In this document: in pieces, positions 16,369 to 25,022 of the stretch
Layout of the letters: every line of letters starts with the position of its first letter
How positions within the stretch are numbered: position 1 is the stretch's first letter
Origin: Salinibaculum litoreum
GTDB taxonomy: Archaea > Halobacteriota > Halobacteria > Halobacteriales > Haloarculaceae
Length of the DNA: 64,000 nucleotides
Assembly: GCA_009789175.1 (NCBI GenBank)
Contig: CP046866.1
Span: 2,232,001 to 2,296,000, forward strand
Direction of reading: 5' to 3'
Position numbers and translations under genes: made by a program
Notes under the pieces: generated by a model
Told to the model about the DNA's origin: nothing
Database searches by the model: none
What the model saw: the letters and a program-made list of their open reading frames with translations, nothing else

Positions 16369-18389
16369 TGGACGACCAATATCTCGACGCGTTTATTCGC
16401 GAAAGTGAAGAAGAGATTACGAAACTGAACAACTCACTGCTGGATTTAGAGTCCGACCCGAGCGACCGGGAGGCGATGGACCAGATCTTCCGGACGGCCC
16501 ACACGCTGAAAGGAAACTTCGGTGCGATGGGCTTCGAGGACGCCTCGAATCTGGCCCACGCTATGGAGGACCTGCTGGACGAGATGCGGGAAGGCGAGAT
16601 GGAGATCACACCGGACGTGATGGACCTCATCTTCGCCGGCGTCGACCAGATAGAGGTCATCGTCAGCGAAATCGAAGAGGAAGGCGAGTCCCAGACGGAC
16701 ACCAGCCAGACGGTTTCACAGCTCCGTGCGGTTCTCGAAGAGGGCGTCGAGGTCGCTGGCGAGAGTGCTGGTGCAGCTGGCGGTGACGATACCGGCAGTG
16801 AGAATAGCACCGGGAGCACCGGCGGGTCCGGTGATGTCGATATCGACCTCGGTGACGTTGACATCGACACCGACGATGTGGACGAGCAAATCGTCCACGT
16901 GGAGGTTGACGTGGGCGAGACGGACATGCCCGGCGTCGACGCGATGTTCGCCATGGAAGGCGTCGAGGAACTGTTCGACATCCTCGACACCCAGCCAGCG
17001 CGAGCGGACATCGAGGATGGCGACTACGACGAGACCTTCTCGCTTTTCATCGCGGCCGAGGACCTCGGTCGGGTCGACGCCGAGATGGGTTCGGTCGGGA
17101 AAGTCGAGTCGGCGACGGTCACGGATGTCACCGACGACCTGGGAGAGGATAGTGGACCCTCACCCGCGGCCGGTGGGAGTACCAGCGGTGAAGACGAGCA
17201 CGCAGTCGACGAAATCAAATCCGTCCGCGTCGATGTCGACCAGCTAGACGACCTGCACGGACTGGTCGAGCAACTGGTGACGAGCCGTATCAAACTCCGC
17301 CGCGCCGTCGAGCAGGACGACCTCGACTCGGCCGGGGAGACACTGAACGAACTCGACAAGATCACCGCGAACTTGCAGAACACGGTGATGGACATGCGGC
17401 TCATCCCGCTGAAGAAAGTCGTCGGGAAGTTCCCCCGGATGGTCCGGGACCTCTCGCGGGAACTCGGCAAGGAGGTCGACTTCGAAATCGAGGGCGAGGA
17501 TATCGAACTCGACCGGACCATCCTCACCGAAATCAGCGACCCGCTGATGCATATCATCCGGAACTCGCTGGACCACGGCATCGAGGCACCCGAGGTGCGC
17601 GAAGAGAACGGCAAGCCCCGCGAGGGACAGGTCACGTTGCGGGCCTCCCGAGAGCGGGACCACGTCATCATTCAGGTCGTCGACGACGGTGCAGGGCTGG
17701 ATGTCGAGGGTATCAAGAAACAGGCTATCGAGCAAGACGTGCGCTCGCCGGAGGAACTGGAGACGATGGACAACTCGGCCATCTACGATCTCGTCTTCCA
17801 CCCCGGTTTCTCGACGGCCGACGAGGTGACAGACACCTCCGGCCGTGGCGTCGGGATGGACGTCGTCCACGACACCGTCACCCAACTCGACGGGTCGGTC
17901 GACGTCGAGTCCACGCCCGGCGAGGGCACGACCGTTTCGCTTCGCCTGCCGGTGACGATGGCCATCGTCAAGGTACTCTTCGTCGAGGTCGGCGACGAGG
18001 AGTACGGCATCCCCATCAAGAACGTCGACGAGATTACCCGCACCGAGGAGATGAAAAAGATAAACGACCGCGAGGTCATCAAGCACAACGACGAAATCTA
18101 TCCCGTCATCGACCTCGGCGAAGCGTTCAACGTGCCCGGGCGCGCGACGGCTACCGACGGTGCCGGCGAGATGGAGCTACAGGATGTCGAGGACGTCGAC
18201 GATGGCATGCTCGTACGCATCCGCGAGTCCGAGCGCCAGGTCGCCCTGAAGTGTGACTCGGTCAACGCACAGGAAGAGGTGGTGGTCAAACCACTTGAGG
18301 GCATCCTGAGCGGGACACCCGGGCTGTCGGGGACGGCGGTGCTCGGTGACGGCAACATCGTGCACATCCTTGACGTGGTGACGCTATGA
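16368..18389 (+). CDS. cheA: Chemotaxis histidine kinase CheA
   Basis: 673 aa. The P1 phosphotransfer domain has His45 in FRTAHTLKGNF. An acidic, Gly-rich linker follows, then a P2-like CheY/CheB-binding region (about 175-270), the P3 dimerisation helices (about 285-350) and the HATPase domain with N-box IIRNSLDHGIEAP and a GRGVGMDVV G-box. The C-terminal CheW-like P5 domain begins at about 525. CheA autophosphorylates and passes phosphate to CheY and CheB. The start overlaps the cheB stop and the stop overlaps the cheR start (ATGA). Confidence 0.97.
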   Translation: MDDQYLDAFIRESEEEITKLNNSLLDLESDPSDREAMDQIFRTAHTLKGNFGAMGFEDASNLAHAMEDLLDEMREGEMEITPDVMDLIFAGVDQIEVIVSEIEEEGESQTDTSQTVSQLRAVLEEGVEVAGESAGAAGGDDTGSENSTGSTGGSGDVDIDLGDVDIDTDDVDEQIVHVEVDVGETDMPGVDAMFAMEGVEELFDILDTQPARADIEDGDYDETFSLFIAAEDLGRVDAEMGSVGKVESATVTDVTDDLGEDSGPSPAAGGSTSGEDEHAVDEIKSVRVDVDQLDDLHGLVEQLVTSRIKLRRAVEQDDLDSAGETLNELDKITANLQNTVMDMRLIPLKKVVGKFPRMVRDLSRELGKEVDFEIEGEDIELDRTILTEISDPLMHIIRNSLDHGIEAPEVREENGKPREGQVTLRASRERDHVIIQVVDDGAGLDVEGIKKQAIEQDVRSPEELETMDNSAIYDLVFHPGFSTADEVTDTSGRGVGMDVVHDTVTQLDGSVDVESTPGEGTTVSLRLPVTMAIVKVLFVEVGDEEYGIPIKNVDEITRTEEMKKINDREVIKHNDEIYPVIDLGEAFNVPGRATATDGAGEMELQDVEDVDDGMLVRIRESERQVALKCDSVNAQEEVVVKPLEGILSGTPGLSGTAVLGDGNIVHILDVVTL

Positions 18390-19198
18390 GCCGACAGGAA
18401 AACGAGCGGGCGTTTTACAACCTGCTCGAGTACGTCGAGGACAACATGGACTTCGAGACCGGCTTTTACAACGACGCCTACCTCGACCGACGCATTACCG
18501 CCCGGATGCGCCGGACCGACATCGACGACTATCGGTCGTATAAGCGCCTGCTCGAACGCGACGAAGAGGAACAGGAGGCGCTGCTTGACTCGCTGTCTAT
18601 CAACGTCACCGGCTTCTTCCGCAATCCCGAGGCCTGGGAGAAGCTGCGGCAGGTCCTGCGGGAGTTGACCGACACCAACCGCCGGGTGCGAATCTGGTCG
18701 GCACCTGCTGCCGACGGCCGGGAGCCATACTCCGTGGCGATGCTCGCCAAAGACGACGACGAGATTGTCGACCGGAAAATCGAGATTACGGGGACGGATA
18801 TCAACCCGGACATCCTCGAGGAGGCCCGTGCGGGCGTCTACGAGACCTCCCAGACGACGGATATCGAGGAGGAACTCGAACCGCTCGATGACTATGCCAG
18901 ATACGTCGACCAGGACGGGGACACCTTCTCGGTCAAAGAGACCGTGAAGGACATGGTCAGCTTCGAGCAACACGACCTCATCCGTGGCGACCCCAAGCGC
19001 GACTTCGACCTCGTCCTCTGTCGGAACCTGCTCATCTACATCGACGCCGAGTACAAAACGCCCATCTTCCGGACGATTCAGGGGTCGTTGCGCGAGGATG
19101 GCTATCTGATGATTGGCATGACCGAGACACTGCCCGCGGAGTGTCGGGACGACTTCGAACCCGTCCACAAGCAACAGCGCATCTACCGTCGGACATAG
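18386..19198 (+). CDS. cheR: Chemotaxis receptor methyltransferase CheR
   Basis: 270 aa. An N-terminal helical domain is followed by a SAM-dependent methyltransferase domain. The family motif usually read as WSAACxTGEEPY appears here as WSAPAADGREPYSVAM, with Ala-Pro in place of Ala-Cys. Later motifs are intact (GTDINPDILEEARAGVY and DLVLCRNLLIY). CheR methylates transducer glutamates with SAM. It is translationally coupled to cheA (ATGA overlap) and closes the cheB-cheA-cheR operon. Confidence 0.96.
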   Translation: MSRQENERAFYNLLEYVEDNMDFETGFYNDAYLDRRITARMRRTDIDDYRSYKRLLERDEEEQEALLDSLSINVTGFFRNPEAWEKLRQVLRELTDTNRRVRIWSAPAADGREPYSVAMLAKDDDEIVDRKIEITGTDINPDILEEARAGVYETSQTTDIEEELEPLDDYARYVDQDGDTFSVKETVKDMVSFEQHDLIRGDPKRDFDLVLCRNLLIYIDAEYKTPIFRTIQGSLREDGYLMIGMTETLPAECRDDFEPVHKQQRIYRRT

Positions 19199-19281
19199 CC
19201 TTCGGGAGAAGCGTCTGCGTTTGCCGTGTTTCTGATGTCAGCACCGATGAGCATAATTGACCACCGCTCCAAGCACTGTCA

Positions 19282-20520
19282 ATGAGTCTCTTCGACGCCG
19301 AGCGCAAGGGCGACGCCCAGGAACTCATCGGGGCGATGGAGCGCTCGGACACGGAGGAAATCCGAAAACGCGCCGCAAAGGCGCTTGGCCGACTCGAAGA
19401 GCACGACGACCGCGACGACATCATCAACGCACTCGTCCGGGTCGCCAGCGAGGAAGAGTCCAAAGCAGTCGTCGCCGCGGCCATCGACGCCCTCGACCAG
19501 CAGGGGCAGGACGCACTGGAGAAGTTGCTGACGACGATGGCCGACGTCGATATCGACGACGATGCCGCCGACTGGGTGAAAGCGAAGGCCTTCGTCCAGG
19601 CGCTTGATGCAGGCGTTCCCGAGTTGCGGATGGCCGCCGCCAACGCACTGGGCGAACTGGAGGAATCCGATGCCGTCCCGAAACTCACCGACCGGTTCAA
19701 CGACTCCGACCCGCGAGTGCGGGCGCGTGCGGCCCGGGCCTGCGGGAACATCGGTGACCCACGGGCAACGGACCCGCTGGAGGGACTGCTCTCCGACCAG
19801 TATGCGGGGGTACGCCGGGAGGCTGCCGAAGCGCTCGGTCGCATCGGGAACCGCCAAGCGTTGCAGGCCCTGTTAGACCTGTACGACGACGAGGACGAGC
19901 GGGTCCGCCGCGTTGCAGTCTCGGCGTTTGGTAACTTCGAAAACGACCGACCGGTCGACGCACTGGTGACCGCGCTCGGTGACTCCTCCTCGGCGGTGCG
20001 CCGGACAGCCGTGTTCTCGCTCATCCAACTGCTCTCGAACGTGCCCACACAGAAGAGCCACCAGATTCGGGAGACCGTCGTCGAGCAGATGTCCGCGACC
20101 GACGACGACACCGTCGTCGAGCCGCTGGTGGAGATTCTCGGGGAGAGCACACAGACCGCACAGCGACGCAATACCGCGTGGCTGCTGGGGCGTGTGATGG
20201 ACGACCAGAAAAACCACGCGGCAATCGACACGCTCGTCGAGGCACTGCAGGAGGGCGAGCAGATGACCCAGCAGTTCGCGGCGACGAGCCTGGCGGAAAT
20301 CGGCGGGAATCACGTCGAGCGCCGTCTGCTGGAAGTCGCCGAGGACCCCGGTGCCGAGAGCAACGCGCGTGGCCACGCAGTGTTCACGCTCGGGAAAGTC
20401 GGCGACGAGAAGACCGGCGAGCGCCTCCAGAAGTTGCTTGATGAGACCGAAGACGAACAGGTGAGACAGAAGGCGTTTTCGGCGCTGTCGAAACTCGGCG
20501 GCCACGACATGGGAGCGTAA
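19282..20520 (+). CDS. HEAT/PBS-repeat protein of the chemotaxis locus
   Basis: 412 aa made almost wholly of about 30-residue helical repeats of the PBS-lyase HEAT type. Examples are RKRAAKALGRLEEHDDRDDI, RVRARAARACGNIGDPRATD, VRREAAEALGRIGNRQALQA and VRRVAVSAFGNFENDRPVDA. Such proteins are protein-protein scaffolds. A HEAT_PBS protein next to cheF in Halobacterium salinarum (OE2401F) was reported to interact with chemotaxis proteins, so this is likely its orthologue; the exact function is not known. It lies between cheR and cheF on the same strand. Confidence 0.88.
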   Translation: MSLFDAERKGDAQELIGAMERSDTEEIRKRAAKALGRLEEHDDRDDIINALVRVASEEESKAVVAAAIDALDQQGQDALEKLLTTMADVDIDDDAADWVKAKAFVQALDAGVPELRMAAANALGELEESDAVPKLTDRFNDSDPRVRARAARACGNIGDPRATDPLEGLLSDQYAGVRREAAEALGRIGNRQALQALLDLYDDEDERVRRVAVSAFGNFENDRPVDALVTALGDSSSAVRRTAVFSLIQLLSNVPTQKSHQIRETVVEQMSATDDDTVVEPLVEILGESTQTAQRRNTAWLLGRVMDDQKNHAAIDTLVEALQEGEQMTQQFAATSLAEIGGNHVERRLLEVAEDPGAESNARGHAVFTLGKVGDEKTGERLQKLLDETEDEQVRQKAFSALSKLGGHDMGA

Positions 20521-20607
20521 GCCGGCTGGAACTGCCCAGTGTGGCAGACATAGCCGAATTGTTAATACCAGCGCGACACCAACCCCTAGACAGTTCCGGA
20601 GAGACAG

Positions 20608-21471
20608 ATGAGCGAGGGTGAACAGAAACTCGCGGACCAGAAAGGCAAGTTCGCGCAAGTCGTCAAGGGTGGCCGGAAAGTCCCTGACGTGGAGTGGATT
20701 CCCGGACGCATCATCCTCTCGACGAAGCGCATCGTCCTCGTCAGTAGCGACGGCAAGCGGACGATTCCACTCTCGGAGATACAGGCCATCACGGGCCGGA
20801 CCGATGCCAATCAACCCCTCGCACAGGTCTCCTCGTACATCTCCTTGCAGATGGGTGGGGATGTCACGCTCATCTCGCCCAAAAGCCACGAGGAGTTCGA
20901 GCAAAAGCTCTACAAGGCCATTCTCGACCAGCAGGTCATCCTCGCCAAACACCCCGCCGTCGAGGGTGGCGTCGTCCAGAGTATCGGCTGGGAGAAAGGA
21001 CGGCTGAAAGTCGATGACGGCGAGGTCGACCTCGCTATCGCCAGCGGACAGTTCGTCGAGATAGAAATCGACGACGTGGGCACCGTCGAGCAGGTCACGG
21101 CCGAAGTCAAAGGTGACGAACGCCCGCTTGTGGAGGTCGAACACACCGAAGAGGGGACCGCTGTCGAGACACATATCTCGGGTAACCCCCAGCACGTGAC
21201 GGTACTGGCCTCGCTGCTCCGGAAAGGCGAGGAGAAAAACACCACGGACGTGGAACTCTCTGACCGGGAGAGCGAGGTGTTGATGGCGCTTTACTCCGGT
21301 GTCTCGCCGTTCCAGATTCCGGAGTTCGTCGGGATGGACGTCGAGACTGTCGAGGAAATTTTCGACCAGCTCATCGAGCAGGAGATTCTGGAAGAACAGC
21401 GCATCCGCCGGGAAGTGCAGTTGAAAGCCCGCGGACGACACATCGCGAGCGAAGCGATGGACGAGGAGTGA
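20608..21471 (+). CDS. cheF: Archaeal chemotaxis-archaellum adaptor CheF (DUF439)
   Basis: 287 aa. It has the CheF plan: an N-terminal beta-rich half (KGKFAQVVKGGRKVPDVEW, GRIILSTKRIVLVSSDGKR) and a C-terminal half with a winged-helix-like end (LSDRESEVLMALYSGVSPFQ). CheF binds CheY-P, CheC and CheD and links them to the archaellum base. A paralogue lies at 22179-23057 on the opposite strand, as with CheF1/CheF2 of Halobacterium. A short AT-containing region before the start (20555-20607) probably holds its promoter. Confidence 0.92.
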   Translation: MSEGEQKLADQKGKFAQVVKGGRKVPDVEWIPGRIILSTKRIVLVSSDGKRTIPLSEIQAITGRTDANQPLAQVSSYISLQMGGDVTLISPKSHEEFEQKLYKAILDQQVILAKHPAVEGGVVQSIGWEKGRLKVDDGEVDLAIASGQFVEIEIDDVGTVEQVTAEVKGDERPLVEVEHTEEGTAVETHISGNPQHVTVLASLLRKGEEKNTTDVELSDRESEVLMALYSGVSPFQIPEFVGMDVETVEEIFDQLIEQEILEEQRIRREVQLKARGRHIASEAMDEE

Positions 21472-21647
21472 GTCAACCACATCCGCGAGTGAACGACTGC
21501 CTGCGGGCGTGAAGCGGCGACTGCTCAAGCAAAGCGTCCGCATAAAGCACCGAGGGTCGCCCCCAGAACCGCTAATCAGAGCGACGATTCCAGTACTGCG
21601 ACCGCTTGGACACGGCCAGTACAGACGACGAGTCCCGAGTGCCGGTC

Positions 21648-22028
21648 TCAGGCGAGTTGGGTGGTAATGTCCGTCGAGGAGACCATCCCGACGTAGTCAC
21701 CGTGTTCGTCGATGACGGGGAGGTGTTTGATACCGAAGTTCGTCATCATCGACGCGACTTCGGTCAGTTCCATCGTTTTCGTGACCCGCTCGACGGGGGC
21801 CGTCATCACGTCGCCCACACGAACGTCGGCAGGTGCTTCCTCCTTTGCGACGACATCGACCACGTCCGTCGTTGTGATGATGCCCGCAGAGCTTCCCGGG
21901 ACGAACAATCCGTTGATGTCGCGTTCACGCATCTGCTGTGCAGCCGCAGTGACACTCGCGTCCGACGAAATCGTTTCCAGTGGCGTTGACATGACATCCG
22001 ATACACGAACTGCTTTGTCAGTTCCCAT
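21648..22028 (-). CDS. CBS-pair domain protein
   Basis: 126 aa comprising two CBS motifs (about residues 8-60 and 68-126): VSDVMSTPLETISSDASVTA and VGDVMTAPVERVTKTMELTE, each followed by the ING/IKHLPV strand. A stand-alone CBS pair usually binds adenine nucleotides or SAM and acts as a regulatory module. It sits between the two cheF genes. Whether it takes part in chemotaxis is not known. Confidence 0.9.
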   Translation of the reverse strand: MGTDKAVRVSDVMSTPLETISSDASVTAAAQQMRERDINGLFVPGSSAGIITTTDVVDVVAKEEAPADVRVGDVMTAPVERVTKTMELTEVASMMTNFGIKHLPVIDEHGDYVGMVSSTDITTQLA

Positions 22029-22178
22029 ACTACGTCAATGACATCCACCCGCTTTGTATTTTCTCTCCGGAATCGACTGTCACCTGACGGGCGTCTCACG
22101 GGACGAGCGCGATAAGAGGACAGGACAACCACACAGCCGCCAGTTCAGGCTGTTCGGTGAGAGGACAGAGAAGGCGAG

Positions 22179-23057
22179 TCAGTCGTTGACGTCTTCGAGG
22201 TGATTGTTGACGACGACTTTGCCTTTGGGGGTGAGTTTGGTGCCATCGGCGGAGTCGACGACGAGGTCGTCCTCTTTGAGTTCGTTGAGAACCATCGTGA
22301 CCTGCGAGGCATCTTTGCCGATGACAGTTGCCAGTGACATCCCCTGGCCGCCAGCACCGGAGTAGATGGCGACGAGCACCTCCTTTTTGTCCTCGGTGAG
22401 TTCGATGTCTTTGAGTTCGGCCATCAAGTCGGAGTACTCAAGCCGGAGGTAGCGCCCGAGAATCGACATTTTCCGGCCGGAATCGGTGGCAGCCATCGTC
22501 ATCATGGACTGGCCGTTGCTCATGTGTTGAAACTCCAGCACCGGCCGGTTCGCACCGGCGATTTGCCGGGTAGAACGGTCGAAGCCAGTGATTGCAGTAA
22601 GGGTTATCTCGACCGTCTGCTCGTTGTTCCTGAACTCGACGGTACCCGGCTTCAAAAACAGCTGTGCGGGGACGAAGGCTTGGTCGGTAACGCGACCGCC
22701 CCGCCGTGCTGGGTGTTTGACCGTCATATCCGTGCCGTTGAGGATTGCCTTGAACAGCACCGTCGAGAACTTGTCTATCTTGTCCTCCCCGGCCTCGATG
22801 GCGGCGACGTGGCGAGTATCGTTCCGCTCGAAGGCCACGGTCACGGTGGCGTCGAAGAAGTCACCCATATCCTCGGGCACCTGTCCGACCGCGATGTCGA
22901 AAACCGAGGAGAGCGGAATCGTCGCCTTCTTTTGCTCGTTGGGCGCGAGGACGAGCCGTTTCTGACTCAGCAGAACCCGTCCCTTGGTCGCCCCGCTCCG
23001 AGCAGTACTCTCGGAGTTGAATTTGGCGACGAAATCCGCGATGACTGATTCCGACAT
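22179..23057 (-). CDS. cheF2: CheF paralogue (second DUF439 protein)
   Basis: 292 aa. The same two-part plan as the CheF at 20608: GRVLLSQKRLVLAPNEQKKA matches GRIILSTKRIVLVSSDGKRT, and LTEDKKEVLVAIYSGAGGQG matches LSDRESEVLMALYSGVSPFQ. The paralogues differ by many substitutions, so the duplication is old. In Halobacterium, CheF1 is essential for taxis while CheF2 has a weaker role; which is which here cannot be settled from sequence. Last gene of the motility island. Confidence 0.88.
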   Translation of the reverse strand: MSESVIADFVAKFNSESTARSGATKGRVLLSQKRLVLAPNEQKKATIPLSSVFDIAVGQVPEDMGDFFDATVTVAFERNDTRHVAAIEAGEDKIDKFSTVLFKAILNGTDMTVKHPARRGGRVTDQAFVPAQLFLKPGTVEFRNNEQTVEITLTAITGFDRSTRQIAGANRPVLEFQHMSNGQSMMTMAATDSGRKMSILGRYLRLEYSDLMAELKDIELTEDKKEVLVAIYSGAGGQGMSLATVIGKDASQVTMVLNELKEDDLVVDSADGTKLTPKGKVVVNNHLEDVND

Positions 23058-23182
23058 GGGGTGGCGTTGTGTTCACTTACAGGCGGGCGGATATTGAGGG
23101 TTTCGTGCGAGTATCAGAAGGGAAAACGTCCGTCTGACACGACAGGAGCGACCGCGTCGGGTATCCGAGTCGGGCGACCGCC

Positions 23183-23611
23183 TCAGCCGTCGATGTCGCG
23201 AGCGATGTCCGACAGCGTCGAGGAAGGTTCCTCGGTCGCCTCGTAGACGACGCGCTCACCGGGCCGGCGAAGGCCGAACTTGAACCCCGGCGTCACCACG
23301 TCGAGGACGACGGCGTCGCCGGCATCGAGGCCGACCGAGTCCACCCACGACTGGAGGTGATTTTCACCTTCACCGCTGCGGGCGAGGCGGGCGTTGTCGA
23401 AGGCACCACGAACGTCGAGGTCGCCATCCAGTGAGGACTGGACCTGCGCCTGATACGTGGTTCCCTCCAACGAGAGACGAATTACGTCCCCCTCGTCGAC
23501 ATCGATGCCGGCGGGAAGCGGAATGCGGACACGGGTGGTCCGGCCGACACGCTTCCGGCGGGTCCGGTAGCTGGTGACCGCGTCGTGGTCGGAGGGGAGC
23601 CGGTCAGTCAC
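23183..23611 (-). CDS. Conserved haloarchaeal protein (DUF7112-like)
   Basis: 142 aa, no membrane segment. A basic N-terminal stretch ([19 protein letters not shown]) is followed by beta-rich sequence. Its ATG overlaps the S6e stop by 4 bp (23608-23611), so the two are translated together. Conserved linkage with a ribosomal protein and the basic start hint at an RNA-related role, but no function is established. The family number is recalled and tentative. Confidence 0.75.
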   Translation of the reverse strand: MTDRLPSDHDAVTSYRTRRKRVGRTTRVRIPLPAGIDVDEGDVIRLSLEGTTYQAQVQSSLDGDLDVRGAFDNARLARSGEGENHLQSWVDSVGLDAGDAVVLDVVTPGFKFGLRRPGERVVYEATEEPSSTLSDIARDIDG

Positions 23612-23994
23612 TCCTCGTCGCCGAGCAACTCGGCAACGTCGCCATCACCCTGGCCGGAAATGCGGACGTTGATTTGTCGGGTGTCGTCGCTGACCTCTCG
23701 GCCGCGGACGGTCACGCGCTTGCGCTCGCCCTCGCGGGAGGGGTTGTAGCCGGTGCCGCCCTCCAGCAGGACGTTGTTCAGGGCTGAGCCCCGGACATCA
23801 TCACGCATCGGTCGGCCGGCGTTGTCCGAGCCGCCGGTGATTTCCAGCGTGTAGCCCGTGAGGCCGACGGCATCGCCATCGACATCCTCGCCGATTTCCT
23901 TGCCAATGAAGCGGTTCGCGTCCTGGTCCGAAACGTCTACCTGGTAGGTCGTGCCGTCCTCGGGGTCGGCGACGGCGACGGTGAATTCTGCCAT
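23608..23994 (-). CDS. rps6e: 30S ribosomal protein S6e
   Basis: 128 aa from the ATG at 23994 ([20 protein letters not shown]), in place of an upstream in-frame ATG that would add 12 unusual residues. Core S6e motifs are present: [30 protein letters not shown] and [20 protein letters not shown]. Part of the small ribosomal subunit. It is acid-rich, as in halophiles. Overlaps the downstream DUF7112 gene by 4 bp. Confidence 0.96.
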   Translation of the reverse strand: MAEFTVAVADPEDGTTYQVDVSDQDANRFIGKEIGEDVDGDAVGLTGYTLEITGGSDNAGRPMRDDVRGSALNNVLLEGGTGYNPSREGERKRVTVRGREVSDDTRQINVRISGQGDGDVAELLGDEE

Positions 23995-24084
23995 TGTCCA
24001 TCTGAAACCGGTCCCGACTAAAAAGCCCACCTAATTCCGATTCCGACCCCAACGCCTATTCCGGCGGCCCGTGACCCCCCGACT

Positions 24085-24312
24085 ATGCGTGATGCCATCC
24101 GTGCGCCGCCGTGGGGGAACCTCTGGCGGCATCTGGTGACGACGTACCTGTTTTTCTTCATTATCGGGTTCTTCGTCGCCTTCCTGTCGGGTTTCGACGT
24201 GCTGTCACGGTGGCAGTGGAACGGGGTCGTACTCGCTACCGTCGCTGTCTCGTACGTGCTTGCTGCCATCGTCGTCTGGTCTGACATTCCCTGGCCCGGC
24301 GACCCGGAGTGA
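24085..24312 (+). CDS. Small two-helix membrane protein
   Basis: 75 aa with two hydrophobic segments (about residues 18-36 and 46-63): LVTTYLFFFIIGFFVAFL and GVVLATVAVSYVLAAIVVW. The N-terminus is basic, the tail short. No family recognised. Divergent from the S6e operon with a 90-bp gap. The start ATG fits a short 5' region with no clear Shine-Dalgarno. Likely real because the hydrophobic pattern is coherent, but function is unknown. Confidence 0.65.
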   Translation: MRDAIRAPPWGNLWRHLVTTYLFFFIIGFFVAFLSGFDVLSRWQWNGVVLATVAVSYVLAAIVVWSDIPWPGDPE

Positions 24313-24336
24313 GAGGGCGACGGACCAGAGTCCGCC

Positions 24337-24382
24337 TCACACGGTGTCCACGTCAACGAGCGTCGATACCCGCGCATTCTCC
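24337..24382 (-). repeat. Duplicated 3' end of the downstream dCTP deaminase-family gene
   Basis: 46 bp matching 24498-24543 with only two mismatches. On the minus strand it encodes the same C-terminus as that gene (ARVSTLVDVDTV and stop). The copies lie 115 bp apart and flank a segment with a hairpin and the AAAAACAT motif described below. It is therefore a vestigial duplicate, not a gene. Confidence 0.85.
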
Positions 24383-24434
24383 GTTTCCATCTTTTTCCCG
24401 CTCGGGTTCGCGCTCTCCGCGAACCGCTCCCGGC

Positions 24435-24480
24435 AAAAACATGGGTGAAAAAGCCGGAGCCTCACTGCGTTCGGCTCCGG
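24435..24480 (+). repeat. AAAAACAT-type repeat motif with adjacent hairpin, copy 1
   Basis: AAAAACATGGGTGAAAAAGC at 24435-24454 runs into an 8-bp-arm hairpin (CCGGAGCC/GGCTCCGG, 24454-24480, 11-nt loop). The same core is found at 33963-33982 and, inverted, at 34139-34158. The element lies between the two 46-bp direct copies of a gene end. Its function is unknown; it may be a terminator-like or mobile intergenic element. Confidence 0.6.
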
Positions 24481-24497
24481 TTGTTGTGCCCGTGTCC

Positions 24498-24920
24498 TCA
24501 CACCGTGTCCACGTCAACGAGCGTCGATACCCGCGCGTTCTCCTTGAGGCGGATGCCCTCCCCGCCAACCGAGAGGGGCACTCGCGGGAGTTCGGTGACC
24601 TGCAGGGTCGGGTGGGAGGCTCCGCGTGCGAGCAGTTCGTCGCGGGCCTGGATGGTCACCGCTACGTCGGCGGCCAGTGACTCGTTGTACTCGATGAGAT
24701 ACCGGCCGGCGTCGAGGTGCCACCACTCGTAGTCATCCTCGGCGTTGCGCTTCTGGCTGTCGTGGGGTTCGATGTCGGCCGCGTCCAGTTCGCCACCACC
24801 AAAATCGATGCGACCAGGGCCGGTCAACTCGTACACCTCCGCGACAGTCAAATCAAACCCGTGTCCCTCGTTCTGTGTCGGTTCGTACACGACGCCATCG
24901 AGAAACTTCGTGTAGTCCAT
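24498..24920 (-). CDS. dCTP deaminase/dUTPase-family protein
   Basis: 140 aa from the ATG at 24920 (MDYTKFLDGVVYEPTQNEGH); an upstream in-frame ATG adds 29 cysteine-bearing residues and is rejected. The beta-rich fold signature of the family is visible: GFDLTVAEVYEL, YLIEYNESL and IQARDELLARGASHPTLQV. The last corresponds to the family's R-S-S-L-A-R-x-G motif but in altered form. It is shorter than classical dCTP deaminases (about 190 aa), so enzymatic activity is uncertain. The 3' end is duplicated just downstream. Divergent from the MEDS kinase gene. Confidence 0.75.
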   Translation of the reverse strand: MDYTKFLDGVVYEPTQNEGHGFDLTVAEVYELTGPGRIDFGGGELDAADIEPHDSQKRNAEDDYEWWHLDAGRYLIEYNESLAADVAVTIQARDELLARGASHPTLQVTELPRVPLSVGGEGIRLKENARVSTLVDVDTV

Positions 24921-24984
24921 ACAGAGATATCCACGGCAGATTTTGTAAAAGGCTACGTCGGACTGCGAGGTGCATGAGAACTCA

Positions 24985-25006
24985 TGCCAAACCGTTTTGT
25001 TTGGCA
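24985..25006. promoter_or_regulatory. Dyad TGCCAAA-n8-TTTGGCA in a divergent promoter
   Basis: A perfect 7-bp inverted repeat with an 8-bp spacer lies between the dCTP deaminase-family gene (start 24920, minus) and the histidine kinase gene (start 25023, plus), only 17 bp before the latter. It looks like a binding site for a dimeric regulator; the cognate protein is not known. Confidence 0.5.
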
Positions 25007-25022
25007 ATCAGTTACGTGCGGT

